From: Strigamia acuminata
Taxonomy: Eukaryota; Arthropoda; Chilopoda; Geophilomorpha; Linotaeniidae
Assembly (NCBI GenBank): GCA_949358305.1
Contig: OX442318.1
Span: 7,550,501 to 7,614,500, forward strand
Length of the DNA stretch: 64,000 nucleotides
Direction of reading: 5' to 3'
Part shown: one piece after another, positions 23,201 through 31,367 of the stretch
Layout of the letters: the number at the start of each line of letters is the position of its first letter
Numbering within the stretch: position 1 is the first letter of the stretch
Notes under the pieces: generated by a model
Seen by the model: only the letters and a program-made list of their open reading frames with translations
Databases searched by the model: none
What the model was told of the DNA's origin: nothing
Position numbers and translations under genes: made by a program

Positions 23201-26083
23201 TTTGAACGCCGTGACATCCGGCGAATTCGGTTGTTGAGTTGTAAACTCGGCTGATCGAATCTTCTTCAAGAGTTCGTCTATCTCTTCCTGAGATTTTTGT
23301 ATTTCCGCAAATTTTGCCGTCCATTCGGTTTTGTGAAATTGTCGGCATGGTGATGATGGTGTTTCACGAATTTCATGCGACTTTTTCCATTTTCGATCCG
23401 CATCTAACCATTGTTGTGGTTGTAAGGTGAAGGATTCGTCCTCACGGTGGGATAAATTCTTTGTACGCTTCTGTTGCAAGTTAGCTATCTCTTGCAGTTC
23501 CAATTCACAGGCTTTAGTTCTATTACAAATTTCTTTGTCTAGAGCTTGTTTAGTTTCATCAAGCTCTCTGCTTGTTCTTTCCAATTCTTCAATTTCGGCA
23601 CTTTCATTTGCATTTTCCTCGGCCGCACAATGTTTATTTAAAACGAGTTTGGCTTGTGATAAATTCAATCGGTCTCGAGTTAGTCGCATTTCGAATGCTA
23701 ATGTCTCTATTTGATAATCCATTTCATCGACAAATTGTTCGCTTTCAAAATTGATCGTGGCTAGGCGAATTTTCTCGGCCGCGTCTGGATCTACGAGGAG
23801 AACTTCGGCAACGAGCGCTTCAAACTCTGGTGACCGCTGAGGAAATTCATATCTTTGTCTTGGAGTCGAGGTGCGTGGTTGAGTACGATCATTTACTTTG
23901 TCAATACTCCTTTTTGTTTCAGCATCCATTTCACGATCCGTTGAAACATTTTTGAATTTTTGAAATGAACGTTTTTTCGCATCAAGTGAAATTTCAGCCG
24001 ACATCTCGGCTTCGGCAATTTCCAATCGAGTTTCGGCTGAGCGTTTAGCCGTTACTTCCTTTGGAAAACTACTGCGCCGAGTTTGGGCACCTTGTGGGCA
24101 GTTAGACCCGACTATTGGACGACTATACGTCCTTCCCTCAATTGGCGAAGGGACTTCATCATGTAACTTAGGCATGATGGCAAGAATGTTACAAAAAGAG
24201 AAGAAAGATGATAGGAAAGTTAGAAAAATAGGTAAAAAATACTAAAATGGGGAAAAACAAGATTTTTTAATTTTTTAATCTTACTTTAAATTCTAAAAAT
24301 TGGGATTATCCCGGCCGGGCCCCCAAGTGTTGCGTTCCTGGATGTTCCCAAAATTATAATAATAATAATTGCACAGAATATTAATCTAATTCAATGCAAA
24401 AGGTCCCGGTATTCAACCTGTGGAAAGCAGTTGAATGCCGTAAAAGGTCTTCTATCGGGTTTGGCAGTTAAGTTGGTGTCTAGGGGTTTTTTGGCTGTTG
24501 GTTTTGTGTCTAGGGGTTCTTTTGGTAGCAAATGCAATAATAACAAGTAAGTTAAAAAAGGATAAACAGTTTTATTAATGTTAAAATTAAGGAGTAATAT
24601 GAATACAAGGGATAAATAAATAATTAAGTGAATATTGCTAAAGTTAAACAAGGAAAGAAGAGAAAGGCGCGAGAACAATGGAATTGTTCGCGCGCGCGGA
24701 AACAATAGGTTGAGAAAATGGCGGCAAAGAATCGCCGTGAAAATTGGTCAAATGCACACAACCGGGCGCGGAATCGTGAGATTTCGCGATGTGATTCGGC
24801 TGTGGAGCCAGAATCGTGGCCAGCTAAATAGCCAGGCCGGGGTGGAGAATACGAGGTGTGAACCCTCGAGTCGAAACGGGAAATTCTCCGTTGAAAACTC
24901 ACGAGTCCAACTGGCGTAGTTCGCACTGTCGAATTCGGTTTTCAGGTGTCCGCTTCTTCTCGGCAAATTACCGTCGTCAGTAGGTCGAGCGTCGAGGTTT
25001 CGTCGGCTTTCGCGCGTCGTCCCTCGTCAACTCGGCGGCTGGCTGGCGTCGATCTTCAACGTATATCACTCGAATTACCGTCGTCGGTGGCTAGCGTCGA
25101 GGTTTCGTCGGCTTGGCGCGCGTCGTCCCTCGTCAGCTTGGCGTCTTCCAGGCGTCGGTCTACGATGGCGTGTATACGTTTATCTTCGGGCGGCGGCGGA
25201 AACAACGGTTGCTCGGTCCGTTGCACGTCGACTTCGTCGTCCGGGAAGGAGTCACTTGATGCGGATGGGCATCAAGCAAATCAGTTGAATCTTTGCAATA
25301 TCTCACGGATCACGGACAAAACAGTGTTTTTGGTTTGAACAAAGCTGTGTCGGTGTGAACGGTGTGAGGAGGAGGCAAAGAGTGAGTAATAAACGAATTT
25401 ATTACTCAAACTTTGGCCGGAAAATCGGCCGAGTGCGCATGCGTGGCATGCACCTGGCACACTTCGTGCCCAGCAACGGTGCAAATTAGGAGCTGGCCAT
25501 AGCAACCCCCCAATTTGGCAGTTAGGTTGCCATGGCAGTCCTAACGGCTTCTGTTTAACAGCCGAAAGCACTTGGCAATTGCAAATAAAATGAGTATTTT
25601 ATTTGCACAAGCAAGCAAAAAATATGTAATTATTTTAACAAATAATTCATTAAAAACACTAAAATAAATTGATTCCTTAAATTACCAATTTCTATTATTT
25701 CTAAATAATTAAAGGGACTGTAAAACAATTTATTTAACACATTAAATAGATTAAATTATTAATTTCTTATACTCCAAATATTCCAAATAAAAGGAACATT
25801 TGAGATCACAACAAGGTTGCGGCACAGCTGGTACTGTTGTTAATTTTTATTATTTTTCTTTCAGCTTCGTTCTAATATGCTAATTAAAGGACAAACGCTC
25901 AAACAAGAAATTGCCAAAGGTTTAGCACTGGAAGTCTCGCGTTGCCAGAAACATCAACATTTGCTGCACAAATGTTGCCTGTTTCGCCTGCAGTATGTGA
26001 TCGCTTTGGAATTGTGCGACACTAAAATGCTGTTTGAACGATACAAGTGTCGTATTCGTGTCAGAAATACGTTTGGTCAATAG
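17229..26083 (+). CDS. Small secreted Cys-rich protein, three exons, 145 aa
   Basis: Join of 17229-17274, 17341-17513 and 25865-26083. Exon 1 starts MQAVIIVIIISIPQF, a hydrophobic signal peptide. The donor G|GTAAGC, acceptor CTTCAG, donor AGT|GTGAGT and acceptor CTTTCAG join in consistent phases (1, then 0) to a TAG at 26081-26083. The mature part has a spaced Cys pattern: KCVV, HCCKVGES, NTC, SRC, HKCC, ELC and YKC. Two CC pairs with surrounding single Cys recall anaphylatoxin-like folds of extracellular proteins, but that is a weak resemblance. Intron 1 is 66 bp. Intron 2 is 8351 bp, and all but ~270 bp of it is two inserted transposons (17559-18205 and 18390-25813), so splicing must span a 7.4-kb retrotransposon. 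A polyadenylation-like AATAAA follows at about 26169. Confidence 0.65.
17631..17724. repeat. 40-bp foldback inside the hAT-type element
   Basis: Arms 17631-17670 and 17685-17724 match at 37 of 40 positions as reverse complements, with a 14-nt loop. Both arms contain the word GTCGCTAAAA, which recurs singly near 17825. Confidence 0.8.
17741..17801. repeat. Degenerate CCTAA/TTAGG-like tract
   Basis: About ten tandem, imperfect units such as ACCTAACCTGACCTAACCTA. On the other strand these read (TTAGG)n-like, the common arthropod telomere repeat, with frequent CCTGA variants. It sits inside a transposon rather than at a chromosome end. Confidence 0.6.
17854..18130. mobile_element. Nested inverted-repeat block rich in GCGCCGG words
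   Basis: CCGTTTAAACGCCCGGG at 17854-17870 is the perfect inverse of CCCGGGCGTTTAAACGG at 18114-18130. The interior repeats GCGCCGG(G/T) about six times with AAAAATCG runs between. Likely a small MITE nested in the hAT-type element. Confidence 0.6.
18333..18366. repeat. 12-bp perfect hairpin in intron
   Basis: GCAGGCCAAAAT (18333-18344) and ATTTTGGCCTGC (18355-18366) are perfect complements around a 10-nt loop, just left of the LTR element. Confidence 0.7.
18390..19876 (-). repeat. Left LTR copy (3' LTR of the minus-strand element)
   Basis: 1487 bp, TGTTGCGTTCC to GATCACAACA on the plus strand. It contains an internal near-duplication of the word TCGAGGTTTCGTCGGCTT (about 19057 and 19160) and short ORFs of 130 and 96 codons that are identical in the other LTR and are not considered genes. 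Confidence 0.95.
19877..19887 (-). promoter_or_regulatory. Polypurine tract of the LTR element
   Basis: TTGGGGGGAAG on the minus strand, directly abutting the LTR start TGTTGTGATC; the expected second-strand primer site. Confidence 0.85.
20213..24175 (-). CDS. 1320-aa unknown protein encoded by the LTR element
   Basis: Intact ORF, ATG at 24175, leader of ~150 nt after the LTR. Residues ~115-250 are Glu/Lys/Leu-rich and likely coiled coil (EELERTSRELDETKQALD). Residues ~725-785 hold three tandem 17-residue repeats of the QVENWEKTIINSTPVLM type, encoded by 51-bp DNA repeats. Much of the rest is Ser/Thr/Lys/Asn/Pro-rich and probably disordered, with basic patches (KKRKPRKIAHKH, KKRRPSRTKPPSP) and a compact region around residues 880-990. 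I see no CCHC zinc knuckle, aspartic protease, reverse transcriptase, RNase H, integrase or membrane segment. A structural Gag-like role is the simplest guess because it follows the primer-binding site directly, but no Gag similarity is visible. Preservation of an open 3.96-kb frame argues that the element uses the product, or that it is very young. Confidence 0.85.
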   Translation of the reverse strand: MPKLHDEVPSPIEGRTYSRPIVGSNCPQGAQTRRSSFPKEVTAKRSAETRLEIAEAEMSAEISLDAKKRSFQKFKNVSTDREMDAETKRSIDKVNDRTQPRTSTPRQRYEFPQRSPEFEALVAEVLLVDPDAAEKIRLATINFESEQFVDEMDYQIETLAFEMRLTRDRLNLSQAKLVLNKHCAAEENANESAEIEELERTSRELDETKQALDKEICNRTKACELELQEIANLQQKRTKNLSHREDESFTLQPQQWLDADRKWKKSHEIRETPSSPCRQFHKTEWTAKFAEIQKSQEEIDELLKKIRSAEFTTQQPNSPDVTAFKPKMVNLATTDNNRSFCASSNDERKFQMKRSSTMEASDCKKWNTSNYEILNNIDSKNCEQSAKLSSNFCKNSDLRNNFNDSQSHYGSPTYINPPKKECEKSSNCSPPYQSRRENSAFSHEQSTRSPKVGGQQSRPQTCASSPSDWTPIYNATEEIEKTFEYREQTFERSSATTFAEKPAKNINHVQNPHCSTKTSHSHTRLTIVDSMNEVDLKVKVKAERETGSTIGNTNVVLAKHVAEDKCKPKKLFTKRSFDASKINKGAQPKFTFIDKKDHPKCQSERKICEFGELTKQQRYETSYHQVPQPDKNSDENSDERDEDVEVCEPHGTIAKEKPLSKAEKRWDAETDTSPPAEIYASACDAPISATPTPIVSLENINSVPTAAKIKKDYPLELSQTADQTAMDWATQVENWEKSIINFTPVLMQVENWEKTIINSTPVLMQVENLEKPITHLTPVLTRPNAQEVSIASKSITTSVYPKPSTPKSQFPAEKFETVSLTQSRLFDQNYDVTKSSFEVLPRDTQDILMEDLNEYQRTQIGKTIQNWQRIISHLRDMEPTNALDIQLSALQQLLVAGLCSILTRSTATSNRIALADAICLWTPPMNTGNQDNFLDYWRSILLDSSTIQQELVLVSNKHLAESAIQLHKKRKPRKIAHKHVLPAIQSVETPVSPTLKKKSPPASISKHSAELVKLLNEQDERGDTYQTELESVQPEEMPVSLVKKKTKPSSTLNPAAGVAVKTIKKAAKTSGQFPTIQAVPINSPTSTSRPNSSGPILRTVDYASSGARPKTFHQRKNRLVNRLAHDAQDALATRPNYETHVFAPPLSRQSPKKRRPSRTKPPSPAKPCSIPSKQLEDQEELTIYRQLRKTYSRLQPHMRMLQENSVNLGYEDQERSERHIEAKQPWIHYQRLTKVRKKPKMPRENNEITFEDNVNFCSIRSEWLHDNTDLIFGPYTGRPFELVLERENLRDKTTDMSLPRLPTPLTPELPIGNIYWIQCH
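21836..21990 (-). repeat. 51-bp tandem repeat inside the 1320-codon ORF, three copies
   Basis: Three copies sharing TTAACACTGGGG and TTCTCAACTTG-type words, exactly in frame (17 codons each). Copies differ by several substitutions, so the repeat is older than the insertion. Confidence 0.85.
24308..24325 (-). promoter_or_regulatory. Primer-binding site, tRNA-Pro type
   Basis: The minus strand reads TGGGGGCCCGGCCGGGAT two bases after the LTR end. This differs at two positions from the well-known tRNA-Pro primer site TGGGGGCTCGTCCGGGAT. Confidence 0.8.
24328..25813 (-). repeat. Right LTR copy (5' LTR of the minus-strand element)
   Basis: 1486 bp; identical to the left copy except near 24728 (A for C) and near 24749 (one base missing), as far as read by eye. 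Confidence 0.95.
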
Positions 26084-27055
26084 TGGAGGCGGGAAAGTAA
26101 ACGCGAGCGCGGACTAATTTCACTCTTCAGATGGTTTTTCTTTTTAAAAATTTTTTTTATTATTGTTATAATAAAAAAAAATGTTTTGGCAGCTATTGCT
26201 TATTTTATTAAAATAATTAAAATCATTAATGACAAGATTTTATTAATGACGTCATGTATAAACTAATAAAATGTCTTGTGTTTCAGTAATTAACAAGAAA
26301 CATTCACATTTTCTAAGTTGTTACTATTTATAATCGGATTTTTACTTTCCTGGAAAACTGCGAGCATGTAAACTCTTACTTACTCATTAAAATTAATAAT
26401 TATTATTAAAATCACCTAGTGTCGTTGTAGATCATTTAGCACCATTTCATCTTCTAATATTAGGATTTTCTAACGTCTTATTATAATAATAACTACAATT
26501 CACATTTGTACATTTTCTCACATTTCCTGACTCTCTTCGATTTCCCACTCCTTATATCGTCCCCCATTCTTGTTTCCATCTGTAGAATTACCCAAAAAAT
26601 CACACAAACACAAACAAAGTGTTCAGACTCTTCACAGAACCTCGAAACCGGAGTCTTATTGGTGACAAAAACTGCAAAACAGATTTCAATTAGTACCGAG
26701 AAATTGCGGTGTGCCAAAATCTTCAAATCAAACCTTAATTCGATACCGGAACACTTGTGAACCATTAATTATTCTTTCGGACACTACCAGTTGTATTCAG
26801 ACTCCGTTAATATAGTCAAAATAAGCTAGACATCCATTTGCAGCTTTAAAAACCGTCGCCGATCGCTTTTAGCAGAGTCAATAGACTCTGCTTTTAGTAA
26901 CCGCCATCTTTTCCCGATCAATAGTGCGGTTCGGATGGTGGAGGAGTATGGTGTCAGATTTGTCCAATGGCGCGCTATTTTTAAGATTTAAAGATGTCAT
27001 TACACATCGGAAAAATTGCTAAAGGAGATGAATGAAAAATAGAAAATAAACAATG
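26084..27055. other. Non-coding stretch, nothing recognised
   Basis: AT-rich sequence after the secreted-protein gene. Overlapping 84- and 90-codon ORFs on opposite strands at 26493-26765 have no recognisable domain. Confidence 0.45.
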
Positions 27056-27314
27056 CAATAAGCAATACAGAACTACAATTTTAGGCATTTATTTATATAC
27101 TACATTTTCGCAATTACTCCTAAAAAAAATTCTACTCTCTAACAGTTAGATTGACAATGGCACAATAGATAGAAAATGTTACTGTAGAGAAAACGGGTAT
27201 TCTCTCTCCCAAGTATTGTTTTGCAAATTAAAAACTAACATTTTCCCGCAATAATCCAGCACCCAAAGTCGGTTCTCGTGCGGCAAAATGGCCATAGATC
27301 TTCTCAAAACGCAT
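27056..27314 (-). pseudogene. Duplicated 3' end of the neighbouring Kelch gene
   Basis: Nearly identical to 32520-32769, the last-exon end and 3' flank of the Kelch gene at 32586-35375. It matches up to CTTCTCAAAACGCAT and then breaks into unrelated linker sequence. A one-base loss (CTGTAGAG against CTGTACGAG) shifts the frame, and no upstream Kelch exons are present, so it is a non-functional fragment left by segmental duplication. Confidence 0.85.
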
Positions 27315-27484
27315 CATGGGTTTAGATAATTCTGTTACATCATTTAAATGTCAATTAGTCACAACATACCAATGAGTTTTTGCACTACCTCGTGAATTAA
27401 TAAATAATAATAATAATAATAATAATTAATAAAATAATGATCACACACAATTCTCGATGTGGTTGGGTACGATATTCTCTCAAA
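27315..27484. repeat. Duplicated linker with (AAT)n microsatellite, copy 1
   Basis: Contains GGGTTTAGATAATTCTGTTA, a (TAA)n run and TCTCGATGTGGTTGGGTACG; it recurs at 29685-29839. Part of it matches the right half of the Tc1-like MITE found at 28971-29199. Confidence 0.75.
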
Positions 27485-27612
27485 ACCAGGCCGAACGAAT
27501 GATATATTGAGCGAGCAATAGGGGTTGCTAGGCAACTTAGCAACTTGATAATGTATGATTGTTTATACAAGTTTTAGCTAAGTTCAATGCACATCAGCGA
27601 CTACATTTGACA

Positions 27613-28731
27613 ATGTTTGCATTAATTTTGCATTCGTTCTGTGGAATCATGAATGGCATTTTTATGACGCGCACGGCCATGCTTATGTACTTGAAATTGG
27701 CGTCCCCTACAGACAACGAAATTCTCAACGGCGAAATTCGGTGAGATACTTTATGGCGCTATTATCAAAGTTCACATTGTTTTCAATGTCTGTTATCTTA
27801 TCAAGTAGAAATATGAAAGTGTTCCTGGGCTGCAATTGCTTTTCGTTTATTGTTACTACGTTGTTGGTGCTTCTTTTTTACTTTTTTTTTCCACTACTGT
27901 TAAAGAAGATAAATCATCAGGTTGATGTTGGTAATGAAGTAGCGCGTCATCTTTTTGGTAAATTTACTTACAATTATTGATATTATTGAGTTTAATTACG
28001 TTTAACCCTTCCAACCCTGAGATGGGTCATTTTGTGACCCCGTTTTAAAAAAATCATTTTTTTTATAAGAAATAATTTTTTTTTTCATCTGATTTTTGCT
28101 GACTATTCCTTTGAAACATCACTAGACACGATACCACAGTTGAAATTTTTTTAATTTTTTAAGTTTTTCTATAATTTGAACTCAAAGTTCAACTGGGTCA
28201 AAAAAGACCCATCTTAGGAGTCCAAAGGTCATAAATGATGATCATCAGCAGGCTCCGCTAATGTCAATCATGTCCACCACGTCCATATGGCGTTCACTAC
28301 ATGTGTAGTTAATCTAACCCCATTGGCTAGATGTTAGGAATTCCCTAAAACCCGGATCTTGCGCATGCGCAGAATCTGGGTCATATAATGCCCATCTTAG
28401 GGAGAGATGGGAGGCAAATTCTTTCGGGTTGGAAAGGTTAATTTCGCCAGAAGATGAAGTAATATTATTTACGACTGGAGCCTCTTTTTTACTGTTCAAG
28501 TATGAATTTTACTGTTATTTTATCATTGCGTGTATTATGCACGATTTAACTATGTACTTGGCTATATGCGGATACTTCAAATTGTGGACCATATACCCTA
28601 GAAGAAGACAATTTGTTCATTATTTCTTTCGCTTCACAAATCACAGTTGGAAGCCGTCAATGGTGGTCATCACTTGCTTGTTCCTTTTTACAAACGTCTG
28701 GGTGAATATATTCATTCACTTGGAAAGTTAG
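27613..28731 (+). CDS. Multi-pass membrane protein, copy 1, three exons, 186 aa, family unknown
   Basis: Join of 27613-27740, 27806-27957 and 28451-28731. The donors (ATTCG|GTGAGA, TTTTTG|GTAAAT) and acceptors (ATCAAG, TTCGCCAG) keep phase. Starts MFALILHSFCGIMNG. Hydrophobic segments lie at about residues 5-30, 48-72 (CNCFSFIVTTLLVLLFYFFF), 100-130 and 155-178, so roughly four membrane passes. Exon ends appear internally repeated: NHQVDVGNEVARHLF recurs in diverged, out-of-frame form (HQVDV, then DESTHRLS) after the stop at 28731. Intron 2 holds a piggyBac-like MITE. Paralogous to the gene at 31368-32060. I do not recognise the family; chemoreceptor-like and MARVEL-like folds were considered without support. 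Confidence 0.55.
28006..28437. mobile_element. piggyBac-like MITE flanked by TTAA
   Basis: Begins CCCTTCCAACCC and ends GGGTTGGAAAGG, flanked by TTAA at 28002-28005 and 28438-28441. The paralogous intron at about 31758-31770 has a single TTAA at the same point and no insert, a clean empty site. 432 bp, no transposase. TTAA targeting and CCC ends are piggyBac hallmarks. Confidence 0.85.
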
Positions 28732-28970
28732 ATCACCAAGTTGATGTTTGTGATGAAAGTACACACCGTCTATCTGGTAAATTTACTATTTAATTAACAA
28801 TTATTGATGCTATTTGCTATATGTACCACTGTTAGTTCTTAGGCAAGTGAGTTTAATTGTGCTACATCATGAAGCTAACACATCATGAACTTAACACTTT
28901 TCTATTACAGAATGCCCCAAGTGGAACCATTAAACACTGATGCAACATAATTTAAACATTCAAAACTGTA
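28732..28970. other. 3' flank of membrane-gene copy 1
   Basis: Contains a donor-like CTATCTG|GTAAAT and a later acceptor TATTACAG at about 28909 that also occur in copy 2. An extra 3' exon ending after about seven codons (ECPKWNH) is therefore possible in an alternative frame. Confidence 0.4.
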
Positions 28971-29199
28971 CAGTCGTGGTCATAAAAATTGTCTCAGTCC
29001 AGCTTAAAACTCAACCTGTAAAATGAGCATTTTTGGCTGTATCCAGTGCAAAAACTCACTGATATGTTGTGACAAATGATGTCAGTCAATCATCTTCACA
29101 ATGTCATTTAGTTCATAACATATCAATAAGTTTTTGCACTACCTGGTGAATACAGGTGAACTTCAAGCTGGACTGGGACGATTTTTAGGACCACGACTG
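28971..29199. mobile_element. Tc1/mariner-like MITE, TA-flanked
   Basis: The left end CAGTCGTGGTCATAAAAATTG and right end, inverse CAGTCGTGGTCCTAAAAATCG, are imperfect inverted repeats extending through AGTCCAGCTT. Both are flanked by TA. 229 bp, no ORF. A left-half copy lies at about 32305-32450, and right-half words occur in the linkers at 27340-27400. Confidence 0.8.
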
Positions 29200-29684
29200 T
29201 ACATACAATGTAAAGTTATGTAATGCGGAATTTAAAACCATTAGGAAAAATTTATGTTCTATGATCGCACAGACTTTGCAATAAGAAATAAGGAAAAATT
29301 ATGCTTTAAATTAACTAAATGATTTGAATATTATTTGCTGTTATTGCTGCTCAATTTATTGTCGCTGCTCAATATCAATATTAAAATTCAAGCTGTTTCT
29401 AGCAGTGATTTTTCAAGTTGTTCTCAAGTCAGTTTCTGGAGTCATACTGAGGATTCTCCTCCTCTAACAGGATGCAGCATATCCTGTAGCCTGGGGTTTC
29501 TTAGGTTCTCACCAAATTCATAGGGGCTACATCCTGTGTTTCTAGGTAATTGTTACTCTTTTAATCCAGAGTTATCTTTATTTCTAAATTACAATTTAAG
29601 GATATTCCTTTTAAGTAGTAATTTGGGATTATCACAGTTGTGACAAATTGACATTTAAAAGATGTCAGTCAATCGTCTTCACAC
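29200..29684. other. Non-coding stretch, nothing recognised
   Basis: AT-rich, unique to this side of the duplication. The 62-codon ORF at 29335-29523 has no supporting features. Confidence 0.45.
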
Positions 29685-29839
29685 CATGGGTTTAGATGAT
29701 TGTGTTACATCATTTAAATGTCAATTAGTCACAACATATCAATGAGTTTAATAAATAATAATAATAATAATTAATAAAATAATCTTCACACTCAATTCTC
29801 GATGTGGTTGGGTACGATATCCTCTCAAAACCAGGCCTA
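29685..29839. repeat. Duplicated linker, copy 2
   Basis: Matches 27310-27490 including GGGTTTAGATGATTGTGTTA, the (TAA)n run and TCTCGATGTGGTTGGGTACG, ending at CAAAACCAGGCC, where the next 1.4 kb interrupts the alignment. Confidence 0.75.
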
Positions 29840-31248
29840 AAATTCCATTGCTAAAACAATTAAAACACAAAGAATCAATGTCCTTTCAAGTAAAAAAGTT
29901 TTATATCACTTATCTGAAAGTTCCTTGGAAAATTGAAACTATTTCTGATGTATAATTTGTAGTAAAATAATTGCTTTCACGACTAATAGTTCGTACATGA
30001 CAAAGTACATTTGCGCATCAGCACGTGCGCGACATAGTATATCGACACCAAAGCATATACAACTAGGCAATTGGATGAAATTGACACAATTTTTTGATTT
30101 ACCTTCCTTTATGTAAAATTCTTTTTATATTTTATTGTTTTTGATTAATTTTTATTGGTTTTTATAAATTTGTAATGTGTCATTTATCAGGACCTTGAGC
30201 CCGTGCGGTCGGCCACGAGATGGGGCTGGCGATGGCGAAGGTGGGGGACTTGACTTTCAACATGATAATCATCAATTTTGTTTTCAGTATCGGTGTCTTT
30301 ATGATCTAGAAGAAACTCTCCCACTCTATGCATCAATTACTTGTATTCTCAAGAAAGAAATAAACATTGACCAGTTAAGAAAAGAAATTTAATTTTTACA
30401 TTTGAGTTAACTTCACTTTTTAAATATTTTTATACAGAATAAGATGTAAAATTATTTTAAAGTTGATGCTAAATATGTAATTTAAAACAAGATATTTACA
30501 TGCAATTTAAACTTATTGTTAAATGTGTTATTTCAACCAAGTCATTTACAAGGAAATTAAATTTAATGTAAATGTCTAATTTACACATGAAATTTACAAA
30601 GTGTGTAAATTAAATGTTAAATGTCTAATTTACACATCAAATTTACAAAGTGTGTAAATTCAATGTTAAATGTCTAATTTTTCTTTGATTTTACAACAAC
30701 TTTACAAAAATTATAAAGCTCACATTTACGCATTAACTTTTAGAACATTTACAATTTGTAAAGCCATATTTTTTTCCAGTGCTACTCACACCAATTTTAC
30801 TCCAGTCCAACAATATTGCAGATAGGAAATGTTGTGTTATTAAAAGACCACCCACAACTACGAGCGAACCGTCGACAACATTGGCCGGTTCAACTCCTGC
30901 GTATTAAATAAAATATAAATGTTAATTTACGTAAACTTTTAAGTATTTATTTATTGTTCTATCGTTTAGTTTTTACTTGAATACCGTATAATAAATGGAT
31001 TTAATCTTACTAATCACGTGTGTACAGTCTGTCTGCAATTTGTGAGCTTTACTGCTAGGTAGTTTTCAAAAATCATAAGAAGTGGTAGTTGCAGTTTATT
31101 TACAATTTATTTCCAGCAGGCATTTTTTAACTTTTGTTTTTCTGTTGTTTAATTAGAAGAATAACTGTTTTTATTTTTGCGACTGTAAAAGTCAACCTGA
31201 TTTGTTGGATCAAAATCTACAACTGACACGGATGTGGATTTTAATGTG
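29840..31248. mobile_element. 1.4-kb insertion interrupting the duplicated block (type uncertain)
   Basis: Compared with copy 1, this sequence replaces four bases between CCAGGCC and GAATGATATATTG. It contains a ~60-bp tandem duplication around AAATTTACAAAGTGTGTAAAT (about 30585-30680). It also has a short frame at about 30820-30905 (GNVVLLKDHP) reminiscent of the C-terminal end of Pao/BEL integrases, preceded by an acceptor-like TATTGCAG. No terminal repeats or target duplication were resolved, so it may be a decayed element or simply sequence lost from copy 1. Confidence 0.35.
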
Positions 31249-31367
31249 GACGAATGATATATTGAGCGAACAATAGGGGTTGCTAGGCAACTTAGCAACT
31301 TGATAATGTATGATTGTTTATACAAGTTTTAGCTAAGTTCAATGCACATCAGCAACTACATTCGACA

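Larger units (their letters stand above)
18390..25813 (-). mobile_element. Young LTR retrotransposon carrying a single unknown ORF, no pol
   Basis: Two ~1.49-kb direct repeats (18390-19876, 24328-25813) begin TGTTG and end CAACA. They flank a 4451-bp interior. A 4-bp target duplication AGGT lies at 18386-18389 and 25814-25817. Reading on the minus strand, a primer-binding site complementary to a tRNA-Pro 3' end follows the upstream LTR after 2 nt, and a purine tract TTGGGGGGAAG precedes the downstream LTR. The LTRs differ by about one substitution and one 1-nt indel, so insertion was recent. The interior is almost filled by one ORF (20213-24175). There is no room for a pol region and no YxDD, DTG protease or integrase motif, so mobility must depend on enzymes supplied by another element. 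Confidence 0.93.
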
